Below, piece by piece: positions 46,947 through 57,716 of a stretch of 64,000 nt of DNA. Positions within the stretch are counted from its first letter, which is position 1. Every line of letters begins with the position of its first letter. A program made the translations under genes and the position numbers. Below the pieces are notes generated by a model, which was not told the DNA's origin, made no database searches, and saw only the letters and a list, made by a program, of their open reading frames with translations. Source of the DNA: Patiria pectinifera (lineage: Eukaryota > Echinodermata > Asteroidea > Valvatida > Asterinidae); NCBI GenBank assembly GCA_029964075.1, contig CM057135.1, positions 23,958,863-24,022,862 of the forward strand. The letters run 5' to 3'.

Positions 46947-46988
46947 ATATGGTAATTTTTTTCATTTTTTTTGCATTTTGCTCCGTAG

Positions 46989-47105
46989 CAAAGAAGAAAA
47001 GAAAGAAAAGAAGAGCATGTTCTCCCTGGCCAGCATCTTCAAGTCCACGGCCGGGGAGCAGGAGGAGGATAGAGGAGGGGACGAGGTGGAGGGAGAAGAC
47101 GAGAG
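46989..47105 (+). CDS. SNX25: SNX25 exon (linker)
   Basis: Begins with the last base of a codon and ends in phase 2. It reads KEEKKEKKSMFSLASIFKST, a charged linker rich in Lys then Glu. Acceptor tccgtag, donor gtgagt. The upstream intron runs into the gap. Confidence 0.88.
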
Positions 47106-50100
47106 GTGAGTAGAGGGAAAAACCATGGCAACAGTATCCATGGCAATACATGTGTTTCTAAAACCATACGCTTTATGAAAGTATGAATTCTGTGTCCAAA
47201 CAGTAAGGGTGAGTAAAAAAAAAACACCCAAATCTTGGGACTATTGTTTTTAGTGAAGTTCTGCATGTAGCACTTTCAAAATCTAGGATATGTAAGCCCA
47301 GTAAGCCTCTGTACTAATGATGTCACACTTTGTTTATATGTGCACTTTCCTATGAAGCCAGTGGGGGCCATGGTCCACTGAGCACCATAGTGGAAAGCAC
47401 ACACGTAAACAAAGTGTAACATCATCAGTACAGAGGCTTATTCAGAAGCTTTCCTTTAGTACAAGAATCATTCAAATCACTCATGTACTTTTTAAGTTAC
47501 CGAATTTTAAACACAACCAGTGCTGTTTTAAAGTTCTGTCCACGGATCACAAAAAAGGTGTGCGTTCTTTCAGCTAAACGAAAACAATACACACACATCC
47601 CGGTATGTCGGCATTGCGGTCAGGTCCCTCCCAGTGGCCTCCCCCAACTTTCCCCTTTGAAAATGTTGATGGGGTATTTGGGCATGTAGTCCATAGTCTG
47701 CTTAGCATCCATATGGAACCTACAACTTTTTTTTTTAAGATGATTTTTTAAGAGGGTACCCCAAACTTCCCTCGCGTGGTAATTACACGAAATCAATTTC
47801 CAAGGTATAGTTCTGTGCACGTTTGTAGGGAGTGTGGCCAAGTGGTTATGGTTCATGACTCACAATCAGAGGGTCAGGGATTCAAATCCAGCTGCTGGCC
47901 ATATGTTGTGTCCTTGGGCAAGCCACTTCACCCCCACTTGCCCCTCTCCACCCAGGAGTATTGATGGGTACCAGCATTAGCTGGGGAGTAGCCTGCAATA
48001 AAATAGCATCCCATCCAGGGAAAATAGAAATATTGTCAGTCGTTCATGCCACTGAAATCGGGGACAAACGCCGGCCTGATTGGCCATATTGGCTTGTGAC
48101 AGACTTTACTTTTACGTTTGTATTGTACTTTTCAACAATCTCTCCAAATTTATTTTGTGACAAGTGCATTTTTCCCTCCCTCTAAGCTGCTCCCTTAAAA
48201 TTAGGAAATTGATGTTTTTTTTCCTGTTTGTAATATTTTTTTTTTAAATAGTACTCAAGACAGGTGGGACTCCACGGCGGAGCCGATCTACGCGTTAATC
48301 AGTGAGGTGTTTGAGCTGCGAGGGATGTTTAAATGGCTGCGCAAGAAGCTCATATTCTTTGTGCAGTCAACTTTTGGCGGCACCATCAACAAGTGAGTTT
48401 CCCTTCTTAAAATCGTTGCATTAAATTGTGAGACAACAGACCATTGTGGATGCTTTGATAATCATGTTGTTTACTCATTAAAACAAGCTTGATCGGATCT
48501 CGGAAGTTGCCGGCCAACTAATGTGTTTTCATGCATGAGTCACGTGATTGTGCCGTGTAATTTCTGGAAGGAGTAGTGTTTTGAGTAAAAAAAATCAGCA
48601 TTTTGACCCCAGTGACCCCATGATGACCTTTGACCCCAGTTTGGTCATGTGACATGTTGGGCCTGGGCTACTGATACTTTTGACAAAGTTTGGTTGAAAT
48701 TGGTCAAAATGTGTTGGAGCAATAGACAGTGTCAACGTTTGTTACTTACTAACTAGCTAAGTAACTAACTAACTAACTAACTAACGGAGAGATTTAGTTA
48801 GTTATGTTTTGTTGAGCTGTTACCTGCAGGTAAAACGGAAGGTAACTTGGCCTTTACTTTTTTAAATCAGTGATGAAATTTCAGTGAGTTGACAAAGTTT
48901 TTGCTGATCCAAGAGGGCCAGCCTAGTTTCCTCTTTGCCTTATGTCATTGACAGACTCACTCACAGACAGTGACAGTAACTTGTGAGCTGGGCAGTGCTA
49001 TTGTATGGGATTACCCTGTTAGGCCAATGAATGGGCTACATCTGGCTCACCTAAATCTGGATCATAAGTAAAAAAACACTGACAGATTTTGCTGGACCCA
49101 GAAAGGGCCAGCGTACAGTCCTCCTTGTACCTGACTGACTGACTGACTCCCCCTCGTGACTTATCCTGGTTGTTTGCTCGTTAAGAGAACCGAGCAGTGC
49201 TGTTGTATAGGAGTACCCTGTAATAGGCTAAATCTGTCCAATTGTTGTAGACCAGATGCATGAAAAGACTTCCAGTGAATAACCATTCTGAATCAATTGA
49301 ATTGAGTTCCGTGTGCTCTGGGACCAGCTTTACTAGGCTGTCCATTGCCCGAGTTACACACTGGAAAGTTATTGTGATCTATTTGACCAGTTTGCGCCGG
49401 GATTATTTTGACAAGAACGGAACGAGGCGCGGGATTACTTTTCACTCGACCTCATGCCAGGCGGGTTGAAGCCATCATCCTCGGGCAGCACACTCATATT
49501 TCTGGCCTCACTCGCTGTGAGCGGGTCAATGACAGATATTTCCAGCCTTACTCCCTGCGTGTTTATCTGTCATCCGTTCTGAATACCGCAAAACTTTTGC
49601 AGGTAAAATGTCATTCGGTGCGAACTGGTTAATTCCTTATTTCATGACACTTTTTCAACTTGTAATTCCTCCTTTGCAGGCAGCTGAGAGAGACGGTTGA
49701 ATGGATCGTGTCAGAGCCCATGATCATCTATTACATACGCACCTTGCAAGAGTCCGTCTGGCCCAAGGGCAAACTGGCGCCCGCCTGGCCGGTGCCCAGC
49801 AAGGAGGAACGAGACAAGATGAAGAAGAAGGCCAGGGAGAAGTTCCTGCAGTACGTCCCAGGTATGCAAACAGATTGCCCTTTTTCTCCAAATGATTCGT
49901 GCAGTAAGTTTGATTTTTTTCAGGGGCCAAGAGTACACTATTTTGGGACCTTCCAAGAGTGGGAGGGGCATGCCCCCAAGTGGAAAAAGTTGGGGGGGGC
50001 ACCACTAGTCCATCACAAGTCAATGACAAGTCCATCACATGACCATCACATGTCCATCACAAGTCCATCGTAAGTCCATCGCATGTCCATCACATGTCCA

Positions 50101-52345
50101 TCACAAGTCCATCACAAGTCAATCACAAGCCCATCACATGTCCATCACATGTCCATCACATGTCCATCACATGTTCATCACAAGTCCATCACAAGTCCAT
50201 CGGATGTCCATCACATGTCCATCACAAGTCCATCACAAGTCCCTAACATGTCCATCGCATGTCCATCACATGTCCATCACAATTCAGAGTCACTATGACA
50301 AAGGAATGTATTATGATATAATTATGCTTTAGTTGACAAAACCATTCTTTCTTGTTTTGTTCTTTAAACTTTTGGTTGTTCTTTTTGTCTTCAGATTTTT
50401 TGCAGTCCCTCCTGGGCAAAACCAACAGTCGGCTAGGTGCCATCAAAGTGTTTGAGGCCTTCCAAGACACAAGAACGAACAAGCATCTCTTATATGTGAG
50501 TAAATATTAAATTCTCATATTTTGTTGTTCACTGTTTCACAATATGCCATAATAAAGCTGAGTGAGATCGTCACTCCCTGGAGTATTGTGATGTAACCTG
50601 GCAGTTAGCCCACACGTTCGTCTCCTTCATTGTAAATATATTTTTAAAAGTAAGTAGAATTAGTTAAAATTTAACGAGATCCAATTCAATGAGGGTTTTA
50701 CAATTTTTTTCTTGCACATTGCAAAGAGCATACTCAACTCTTATTTTGATGTCTCACTCAGTTTGTCTTCATGATGGATATGGAATTAAAGGGCCCATGT
50801 AATGTGATTTTTTAATGCAATCCTTGAAACTGCACCTTCGTGTCCCATTTAACCTTATTTTCAATTTTCGTTTTTGCCACTATGAAAGGTATTTTGGTGT
50901 TTTTTTTTAATTTTTGTCCTAAGCAAATGTCCATATTCATGAGCAAAAGTGTGATGTCATTTCAGGCAGAAAACGCAATGTTATAGCTATTTCAGCACCA
51001 AAAGCTGCCAGAATTTTGAATACTTTTCTGTTGTAAATGTTCTTTTCTTTGGTGATACGTCGTTGTGTCAGTACATGCCAGTAAGCCACTGAGCAAATTT
51101 CTCTCACAATTTTTTTTAATGAGCATGGGCACTTGCCCCCCCCCCACCAGGGAAAAGGGGAAAAAAGGGGGAAAAAGAGGATCTAAGCCATATTGCTGGT
51201 AATTTTATGTGGGGGGTGGGAAAATGTTCCCTGCCCATGCTCCGAAAATGATAAATTGAGAAATTGTTGAAAACGTTAAGAAATGTTGGGGGTGAAATGT
51301 GCTTTGCACCCCCCCCATGCAAATAGTGAACCCAAACTTTGCTCATTGAAAACATTTGTGAGAAAGGTTTGCTCCTTTGATTACTGCCCTGTACTGACAC
51401 AACGTATAACCAAAGAAAAGAAAATTTACAACAGCAAAAAATCCAAAATTCAAGCAACTTTTTGTGCTGAAATAGCTGTAACACTGAGGTTTTTGCCCGG
51501 AATGACATCACAGATTTGCTCATCAATATGGAAATTCGCATTAGCATAAAAACCCAAAAGGCACCAAAATAGGCTTGAAAATGGCAAAACGAAACTTGAA
51601 AATAAGGTTAAATGTGACACAAAGGCATTTACAAGGACTGCAAAAAATACATTACGTGGGGTCTTTAAAGTTGAACAGAGAAATTGACTGGAGCATGCTT
51701 AGAACCTGCAACCACCCTGTATTACCATTCCAGTGCCGTACCAACTGAGATATCCAGACCTATGTTGGCGGTCCCCATTCTGTCAATGTCTTTGTTCAAG
51801 GGTCCGCGTAATTAATATAACTCTCTGCCCTATCTTGGCAGAATCTGATCGAGTTGGTGCTGATCGAGGTCTGCCCGGAGCTGAAGGACCCAAAGCTGCT
51901 GGAGCACCTGGAAGAAGAGGAGAGAAAACTGCAGGAGCAGAGGATGAAGGAGGCCAAGGAGGCGGCGGCGGATGCCAAGCAACGGGGGGAGGAAGACGAG
52001 GAGGGAGATCAAGATGAGGAGACGGAGGAAGAAGGGAGGAGATACGGGAACGACGGGGAGGAGGAAGGGAATGAAATCAAGGAAATCACAGAAGATGAGG
52101 TTGAAGAGGATGGAGATGGTGTTGCCATCGACGATGAAGCTGACGACGATGGGGATGATAACGATGATGATGATGATGATGACAATGACAACGACGAAGA
52201 TGAAGATGACGTAGACGAGGTCGGAGTGGATTCTCTTGAGAATGCCGACACGATCAGAGGACGGACTGAAGCAGCAGTCGGCAAGGAAACAGGAACTGTG
52301 GAGGACTTGGGAGAAAGAGTGGCCGACATGAATGGAGAGGATTAG
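46989..52345 (+). CDS. SNX25: Sorting nexin 25 (SNX25), 3' part, 5 exons
   Basis: Partial gene, exons 46989-47105, 48252-48392, 49680-49861, 50395-50495 and 51842-52345, joined in phase with GT/AG borders, giving about 348 codons. The product carries the C-terminal nexin domain of SNX25, an endosomal membrane protein of the PXA-RGS-PX-nexin family that promotes degradation of TGF-beta receptors. Conserved blocks: FELRGMFKWLRKKLI, TFGGTINKQLRETVEWIVSE, WPKGKLAP, DFLQSLLGKTNSRLGAIKVF, RTNKHLLYNLIELVLIEVCP. The PXA, RGS and PX exons are missing upstream. A long acidic tail follows the domain. SNX13 and SNX14 are less similar. Confidence 0.94.
47290..47445. repeat. Foldback element in SNX25 intron
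   Basis: AGTAAGCCTCTGTACTAATG … CACTTTGTTTA pairs with TAAACAAAGTG … CAGTACAGAGGCTTATT. Arms of about 45 bp. Confidence 0.75.
47826..48125 (+). mobile_element. tRNA-derived SINE, alternative 3' end
   Basis: A box TGTGGCCAAGTGGTTATGG (47832-47850); B box GGATTCAAATCC (47878-47889); central domain CTCTCCACCCAGGAGT. The 3' half (GCATCCCATCCAGG, GGCTTGTGACAG) matches the copy at 58026 but not the copy at 7859. Confidence 0.85.
48252..48392 (+). CDS. SNX25: SNX25 exon (start of nexin C domain)
   Basis: The peptide STQDRWDSTAEPIYALISEV, then FELRGMFKWLRKKLIFFVQS and TFGGTINK, is the start of the nexin C-terminal domain. Phase 2 to phase 2. The donor gtgagt overlaps the Lys codon. Confidence 0.95.
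48393..49679. other. SNX25 intron with short tandem features
   Basis: (CTAA)n at 48757-48784; a diverged duplication at about 48890-49070 and 49080-49250 (GGGCCAGC, GGCAGTGCTATTGTA/AGCAGTGCTGTTGTA, ACCCTGT). Otherwise nothing. Confidence 0.55.
49680..49861 (+). CDS. SNX25: SNX25 exon (nexin C domain)
   Basis: The peptide QLRETVEWIVSEPMIIYYIR … WPKGKLAP … KAREKFLQYVP is the core of the domain. Acceptor cctttgcag, donor gtatgc. The SNX25 intron that follows carries an 11-bp minisatellite. Confidence 0.96.
50006..50290. repeat. 11-bp minisatellite (TCCATCACAAG)
   Basis: About 25 copies of TCCATCACAAG or TCCATCACATG in a SNX25 intron. The same 11-mer forms the MYCBP2 array at 10745. On each gene's sense strand it reads the same way. 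Confidence 0.95.
50395..50495 (+). CDS. SNX25: SNX25 exon (nexin C domain)
   Basis: Completes an Asp codon; DFLQSLLGKTNSRLGAIKVF then EAFQDTRTNKHLLY. Ends in phase 0 at gtgagt. Confidence 0.96.
50790..51664. mobile_element. TTAA-flanked foldback element (875 bp)
   Basis: Inverted arms of about 280 bp (50790-51075, 51387-51664) with many matching blocks, e.g. TGTCAGTACA/TGTACTGACA and AATGACATCA/TGATGTCATT. TTAA on both sides (50786-50789, 51665-51668). The centre holds a C-rich and G-rich non-matching spacer. In a SNX25 intron. Confidence 0.8.
51842..52345 (+). CDS. SNX25: SNX25 last exon with long acidic tail
   Basis: The first 18 codons (NLIELVLIEVCPELKDPK) finish the nexin domain. Then comes a coiled-coil-like Glu/Arg/Lys stretch (EEEERKLQEQRMKEAKEA), then about 100 residues dominated by Asp and Glu, with a run of seven Asp. 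The stop is TAG at 52343-52345. Vertebrate SNX25 ends soon after the nexin domain, so the tail is lineage-specific. Confidence 0.93.
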   Translation, partial: NLIELVLIEVCPELKDPKLLEHLEEEERKLQEQRMKEAKEAAADAKQRGEEDEEGDQDEETEEEGRRYGNDGEEEGNEIKEITEDEVEEDGDGVAIDDEADDDGDDNDDDDDDDNDNDEDEDDVDEVGVDSLENADTIRGRTEAAVGKETGTVEDLGERVADMNGED

Positions 52346-52535
52346 CAAGAGTTGCTACTGGAAGGTCTGATGTTTGCCAACTCAAATAAGTCAACCACGG
52401 ACTGTGAAGAAGTAGTCGATTGTGCTACTGTTCAGTCACTCTGTACATATGCATAACTTTGGGGTACCACTAATGTAGACCTTTATAAACTCCTTACTTG
52501 TGTTTTCCTTTGTTTGCAACTGCAAATTAGGCATT

Positions 52536-53240
52536 ATGCAAATTATGCATATAAAACATGCATCATGCATATTATGCATTATTCAGGTCATGCATTATGC
52601 AGATCATGCATTATGCAGATCATACATTATGCAGATCATGCATTATTCAGATCATGCATTATTCTGATTAGGCATTATTCAGATCATGCATTATGTAGAT
52701 CATGCATTATGCAGATCATTCATTACTCAGATCATGCACATCATGCATTATGCAGATCATGCATTATGCAGATCATGCATTATGCAGATCATTCATTACT
52801 CAGATCATGCACATCATGCATTATGCAGATCATGCATTATGCAGATCATGCATTATGCAGATCATGCTTTATTCAGATCATGCATTATTCTGATTAGGCA
52901 TTATTCAGATCATGCATTATGTAGATCATGCATTATGCAGATCATTCATTACTCAGATCATGCACATCATGCATGATGCAGAGCGTGCATGATGCAGAGC
53001 GTGCATGATGCAGGTCGTGCATGATGCAGGTCGTGCATGATGCAGGTCGTGCATGATGCAGGTCGTGCATGATGCAGGTCGTGCATGATGCAGGTCGTGC
53101 ATGATGCAGGTCGTGCATGATGCAGGTCGTGCATGATGCAGGTCGTGCATGATGCAGGTCGTGCATGATGCAGGTCATGCATGATGCAGATCATGCATGA
53201 TGCAGATCATGCATGATGCAGATTATGCAGTTCATGCATT
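52536..53240. repeat. 16-bp minisatellite, likely in SNX25 3' UTR
   Basis: Tandem units of GCATTATGCAGATCAT to about 52960, then a homogeneous block of GCATGATGCAGGTCGT to 53170, then a return to ..GATCAT. It starts about 190 bp after the SNX25 stop. The CAT/ATG-rich unit is partly self-complementary. Confidence 0.93.
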
Positions 53241-54533
53241 ATGTAAATTATAGATCAGCTCATAGAATACATTACTGAAATGTAATCAAATGTGGTGGCG
53301 GGAGATTTTTAATGGACTTTACTAAGCAAGATATAGAAACTTAAAGTTGTTCTAACCTTGTTCTTCAGCAGTTTTTTTATTTTTTATTTTCTCCTAATGC
53401 ATTTAAACAAATATTTCATTAAACAGCAAAAGGGAATTGTTTTTGTTGTTGATATTTTCAAGCCCATGAAAATATGCTTTTATTTGGGGTTGCTTGTGCA
53501 CCCACAGCGAACAAAATGATGTGCCTGAGTTATTGGTGGCAAATAATTTGAAATTTGTAAAGTAAACTATTTGAGAAAACTTAAGAAGCAATAGAAACTC
53601 ACAGACAGTGGCATAAATCTATGCCCGGGAGTGGGGGGATCATGACCAAAAACTAAGAATTGCTATAAATTGATATAACCCCCCCTCCCCCTCCCCCCCC
53701 CTACCCGGGATTTACGCCCCTGTTATGAACATAACAATTTGGGGTTATGTTTGTATTTCAATGCATCTTATGCCATACATGTATGTTGCATTTTTGTTTC
53801 CTCAAATTGAGGAGTCGAGACCAACATTTAATTATAAATGTACTTGTTTTAACAATGTGTTGGCATTGTAAACATTTTCAAAATGGATCTCACTAAAGTT
53901 TGTGGGGGAGGTATTTTGTTGCAGGGCCTACAGCGTACTCAGTCTTTTGCTTTGTGAAATCTGCACATTTTTCACCTTCACTTATTGTTTACTTTCCATT
54001 GATATTGTCGTGGACTGATATAATTGGGCAGAAATCTGATGTCTTCCCTTTTATACTTCTAGAATGTTACTATTAACACTCTCTGTATTGTAATCATTTT
54101 TTATGTAAAAGCTTACTTCAATTTCAGTTTTATATTTTTTGTAGGTTTTGTACATTTTATACATGGACTTTACCCAGAATGGGTCTCAGTATATTTTGTG
54201 GTACTTGGTGGAACATAATTTTGTATATAATCTTGGTTGCAAGCGATTACAATAGGCATAATTAAAACCCAAGATTCTTTCTTCCAGTACACGTACATGT
54301 ACTGTTGTAAAAATTCCAGCAATTTCACCTTTTCTTCTGGGATTTGCAGGTATTGGAATTACAGATTATGAGGTTTTGATGTGTTTAAACAAGTGCCAAA
54401 AGCAGTGATTTTACAATAACTATGCAATTTCTTGTTTACAAAAGTCAGAATAACAACTGTACAACTTCCAACTTTGCTAAAACAATTTTTTGTTTTTTTG
54501 GTATAGTGATTTTTGGCAGTCAGTAAAGTTATA
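53241..54533. other. SNX25 downstream region, no further feature
   Basis: AT-rich, could include more 3' UTR. C-run at 53679-53702. No poly(A) site can be assigned with confidence. Confidence 0.45.
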
Positions 54534-54534
54534 C

Positions 54535-54990
54535 AGAGTGTGCCAAAAAAGTGCAACATTTCAGAAAACAAATAATTAAAACTGTTTAATTCTTTTTCTT
54601 CAATGAATTACGTATTACCGGTACATTCAAGCCTATTTCTCAATCCACTCCTTTTACCCCGTTCCATTTGGGTCCCTAGATCCAGAAATACAATCAATTA
54701 AGTGAAAGGGTGTTCATTTTACTTGGGCCACTCTCACCTGTGATGTCACCAACTTCAATGCCTATTCAATGCTTAACCCAGATTCAGCATGTCCAGGTGA
54801 GTGGCCCAAGTAAAATTTACACCCTTTCACCTAATTGATTGTATTCTGGATCTAGGGACCCAAATGGAATGGGGTAAAAAGGACTGGATCGAGAAATAGT
54901 CAGGCTTTAATTTTTAGTCAGGTTGTAATTTCATTGAAGAATAAATTGTTTTAATTATTTATTTAAATGCTGCACTTTGGCACACTCTGA
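54535..54990. mobile_element. Foldback, mariner-like MITE (~455 bp)
   Basis: The left end CAGAGTGTGCCAAAAAAGTG and the right inverted end CACTTTGGCACACTCTG match; arms of about 200 bp with loop near 54760. TA precedes the left end, but the right flank reads AA. Confidence 0.8.
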
Positions 54991-55117
54991 ACGTAAAATT
55001 TGGGAACAAAAGGGGATGTTTGTTATATAGACAAGGTTTTGATACGGTGTTTGTTGTAGTGGCGTTCTACTTTAATACTATCCTGGAGGTGTGTGCTTTT
55101 AGGGATATATACATGTA

Positions 55118-55275
55118 CATGAGTGCCGTGGCCTAGTGGTCTGGAGCATTGAATTTGTGGTCTGTGTGTAATTCTGCAGGTTGTGGGTTTGCGTGTGCCC
55201 TTGAGCAAGGTGCATTGTTACTCATTGCTTCTCTCCACCCAGGAGTAAATGCGTACCTGTGAGGGCAGGTTTTTT
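55118..55275 (+). mobile_element. tRNA-derived SINE, truncated
   Basis: A-box-like GTGGCCTAGTGGTCTGG, decayed B box, and the central domain CCCTTGAGCAAGG … CTCCACCCAGGAGTAAATGC. The 3' part is lost. Confidence 0.75.
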
Positions 55276-57545
55276 TTACTGTGAGAGGTTGATTATGGCT
55301 GAATTGATATCGAGATCCTAGAATATTGTTTTACTCTACCTGACATACTCTACCTTTAAAATGAAAAAAATCAATAATTCTTGGATTTGTCCGTGTCAAA
55401 TATGTACAACATCTTGCATGTTAAAATTATTTTAACAAAAATGTGCTTCCTCTGCGGTTTATTAACCCTAACTCCCTAGGGGGTGTGCAAACTCATATTG
55501 AAATTGGAGGATTCAGGACTGTTAGGGCTAAAGTGTTTGACGTGTGCATGTACTTTTGACTGATAAGTGGTTTTACGTTGCAGTGTTTTTTTCTACAACC
55601 ATTCTTTTAAACAGTCATAATTTGGGGGTTTCAAAGGTTAAGTACTTCTCATTAATTCACACCATAAAACACAAGTGTTTTTTGTTTCGACAATCACCTT
55701 TTATTTGACATGATAAAATACCATCACCCTGTTTTTGGAAGTGGAAGCGTCTTATGGCCGTTCCATTTCTCAAATCATGATTTTAAGTAGCTTTTATTTT
55801 TTAATACTGAAATAAGTTAGACAGTGCAGTTCTTTCAGCTAAATGTGTAATAATAATAATAAAAGCTGGGAATATTTTTGAATATTCTTTATGGAAAGGA
55901 AAATGTTAAATAGTTGCTTTGAGTTTTCTGTTGTATTATTACAGCATTATGTCGACAGTGAAGACTTGAAATATGACGAAATCTGTTGGTCCTAAATCCA
56001 ATGCCCTTTGAAACCGTTCGATCCTTAATTGCCACTTGAGCAGGACTCAATTTTTTTTTTTATTTCCCACTTAGCCTCGGGCGCAGCTGGCTCATTTCCC
56101 ATGGTAAGTAGTATGTAAGCAAACCAACAATGACCGAGAGTTTTAATTGAAGGAATCTTTGGTTTTTTGGTGCAAAATAAAAGAAAATGGCAATATGCAA
56201 ATTACACAAACTTGTTGGAACATCCACAGTGTATACTTGTGTAACATGTACAATTACCAGTATTACATTTGGTAATGTGATCTTTCAACCAAAACAATGG
56301 ATGTTTCAAACTGTATTGCACAATAACAATTCACTTGTTCAGTTTCAAGTATTTTAATCATGTTGGTCGCATTTTGCTACACGAATCGTTCGTGGCAAGC
56401 TCACAGAAAAATTCACACGTGAATATGGCACCCCTACATTTAAATGGGCCTTATTCATGAGTTGGCCATTTTTGCCGAGTTCCCTAAATACATTTCATTA
56501 ATTGTTAACAGTTGAATGGGATGGCGTCAGACTATTTATTTTACTGTCATTTTTTTTTTTAAATATGGCTTTAAACATTTGGAAATGTTTAATTACAAAT
56601 TTAAAACTATTTATTGAGGCAGACTGGAATTGAATATACATTAAGTTGCTTTCATTTCTCTTTGCAAGTTAAAAAATTAAGATTTTACCTAACTTTCAAT
56701 TCAATATGGCCGACTCGTGAATAAGGCCCATTAAGGATATGAATATGGAAGATGTTATATAGGACTATCATATTGTTGCTACCCGCAAATTTTGAAATGA
56801 GGTCTATCTCTGTGATAACAACGAGGTGTTTGGACTATAGGAAACATCCAGTTTACATTTCTGGGTAATTTCATAGTTAGACGTTAAACAAGATGAGGTT
56901 ACTAAATAATAAATATGACTTTGCAGTTATGAAAGTGATGTCACAGATTGAACAACCAATCACATTGATTGTCTGGACCCAATAAACCACACTGGTTGCA
57001 TGAAGAGTTGACCAATCCAAATCCTGTAAATGGTTTACAAAACTTCACATGCTACCTGATTGGCTGATCACAAATCCCAAGCAACCAATCAGATGGTTGA
57101 GAGGATTTCAGGAATCCTAACAAATGATAGTAGGGTGATTTTTTACACTGATCGGGAAAGTTGCATGCCCAAGAGTCACGCCAAACCCAAATTACTTCAT
57201 TCCAAAAGTTGGAATTAAGTTTGATGTTTGAAACAACTATACATGAAAGATTGACTTTTGCCGTCATTCAACAACTCCGGAGTCGAGCCTATGGAAAATT
57301 GAGCAGGTCAATTTTCAAGCCTGTCTGAAAATGAATTCTATATCTTGGTTGATTTTAGTCGTTTTCAATTTGGTTCGGCATGACTCTAGAATGCCAGTCT
57401 CTTAAACAAGTGTTATCTTTCAAAACTGCAAAGCCACGAGGAACCATCATTCAAAAAGTGACAAGAACAAAACTTTGCTGAAATCCTAAACTCTCCCTGA
57501 CTAAAAATGCCTGGCATCTTATAATTTTTTGGGTGTTTTTTTTTG
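55276..57545. other. Interval between convergent SNX25 and NME genes
   Basis: AT-rich, without a recognisable exon. It should contain the NME 3' UTR near 57.0-57.5 kb; no poly(A) signal can be chosen with confidence. Confidence 0.45.
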
Positions 57546-57716
57546 TTACTCGTAGATGTAGTCGTAACCAGCTGGCTTCCAGTCCACCAGTTCCTCGTCC
57601 TTGAACCAAAGCTTGATCTCCTTCTCGGCGCTCTCGACCGAGTCTGAGCCGTGGCAGATATTGCGGCCAATGTGGATGCAATAATCGCCACGGATGGAGC
57701 CGGGGAGAGACTTGGC
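57546..57716 (-). CDS. NDPK last exon (catalytic His)
   Basis: Reads [20 protein letters not shown] then [14 protein letters not shown] and ends IYE with stop TAA (57546-57548). Acceptor ctccaaccag. All active-site residues expected here are present. Confidence 0.96.
   Translation of the reverse strand, partial: AKSLPGSIRGDYCIHIGRNICHGSDSVESAEKEIKLWFKDEELVDWKPAGYDYIYE

Noticed and set aside
46307-47151. Long ORFs across the N run
   Set aside because: They consist mostly of unknown residues through the assembly gap.
50039-50332. CRISPR-like array
   Set aside because: Short direct repeats without distinct spacers, in a metazoan intron; a plain minisatellite.
52514-53194. His/Cys-rich repeat ORFs on both strands
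   Set aside because: Products of the 16-bp minisatellite; equal open frames on both strands.
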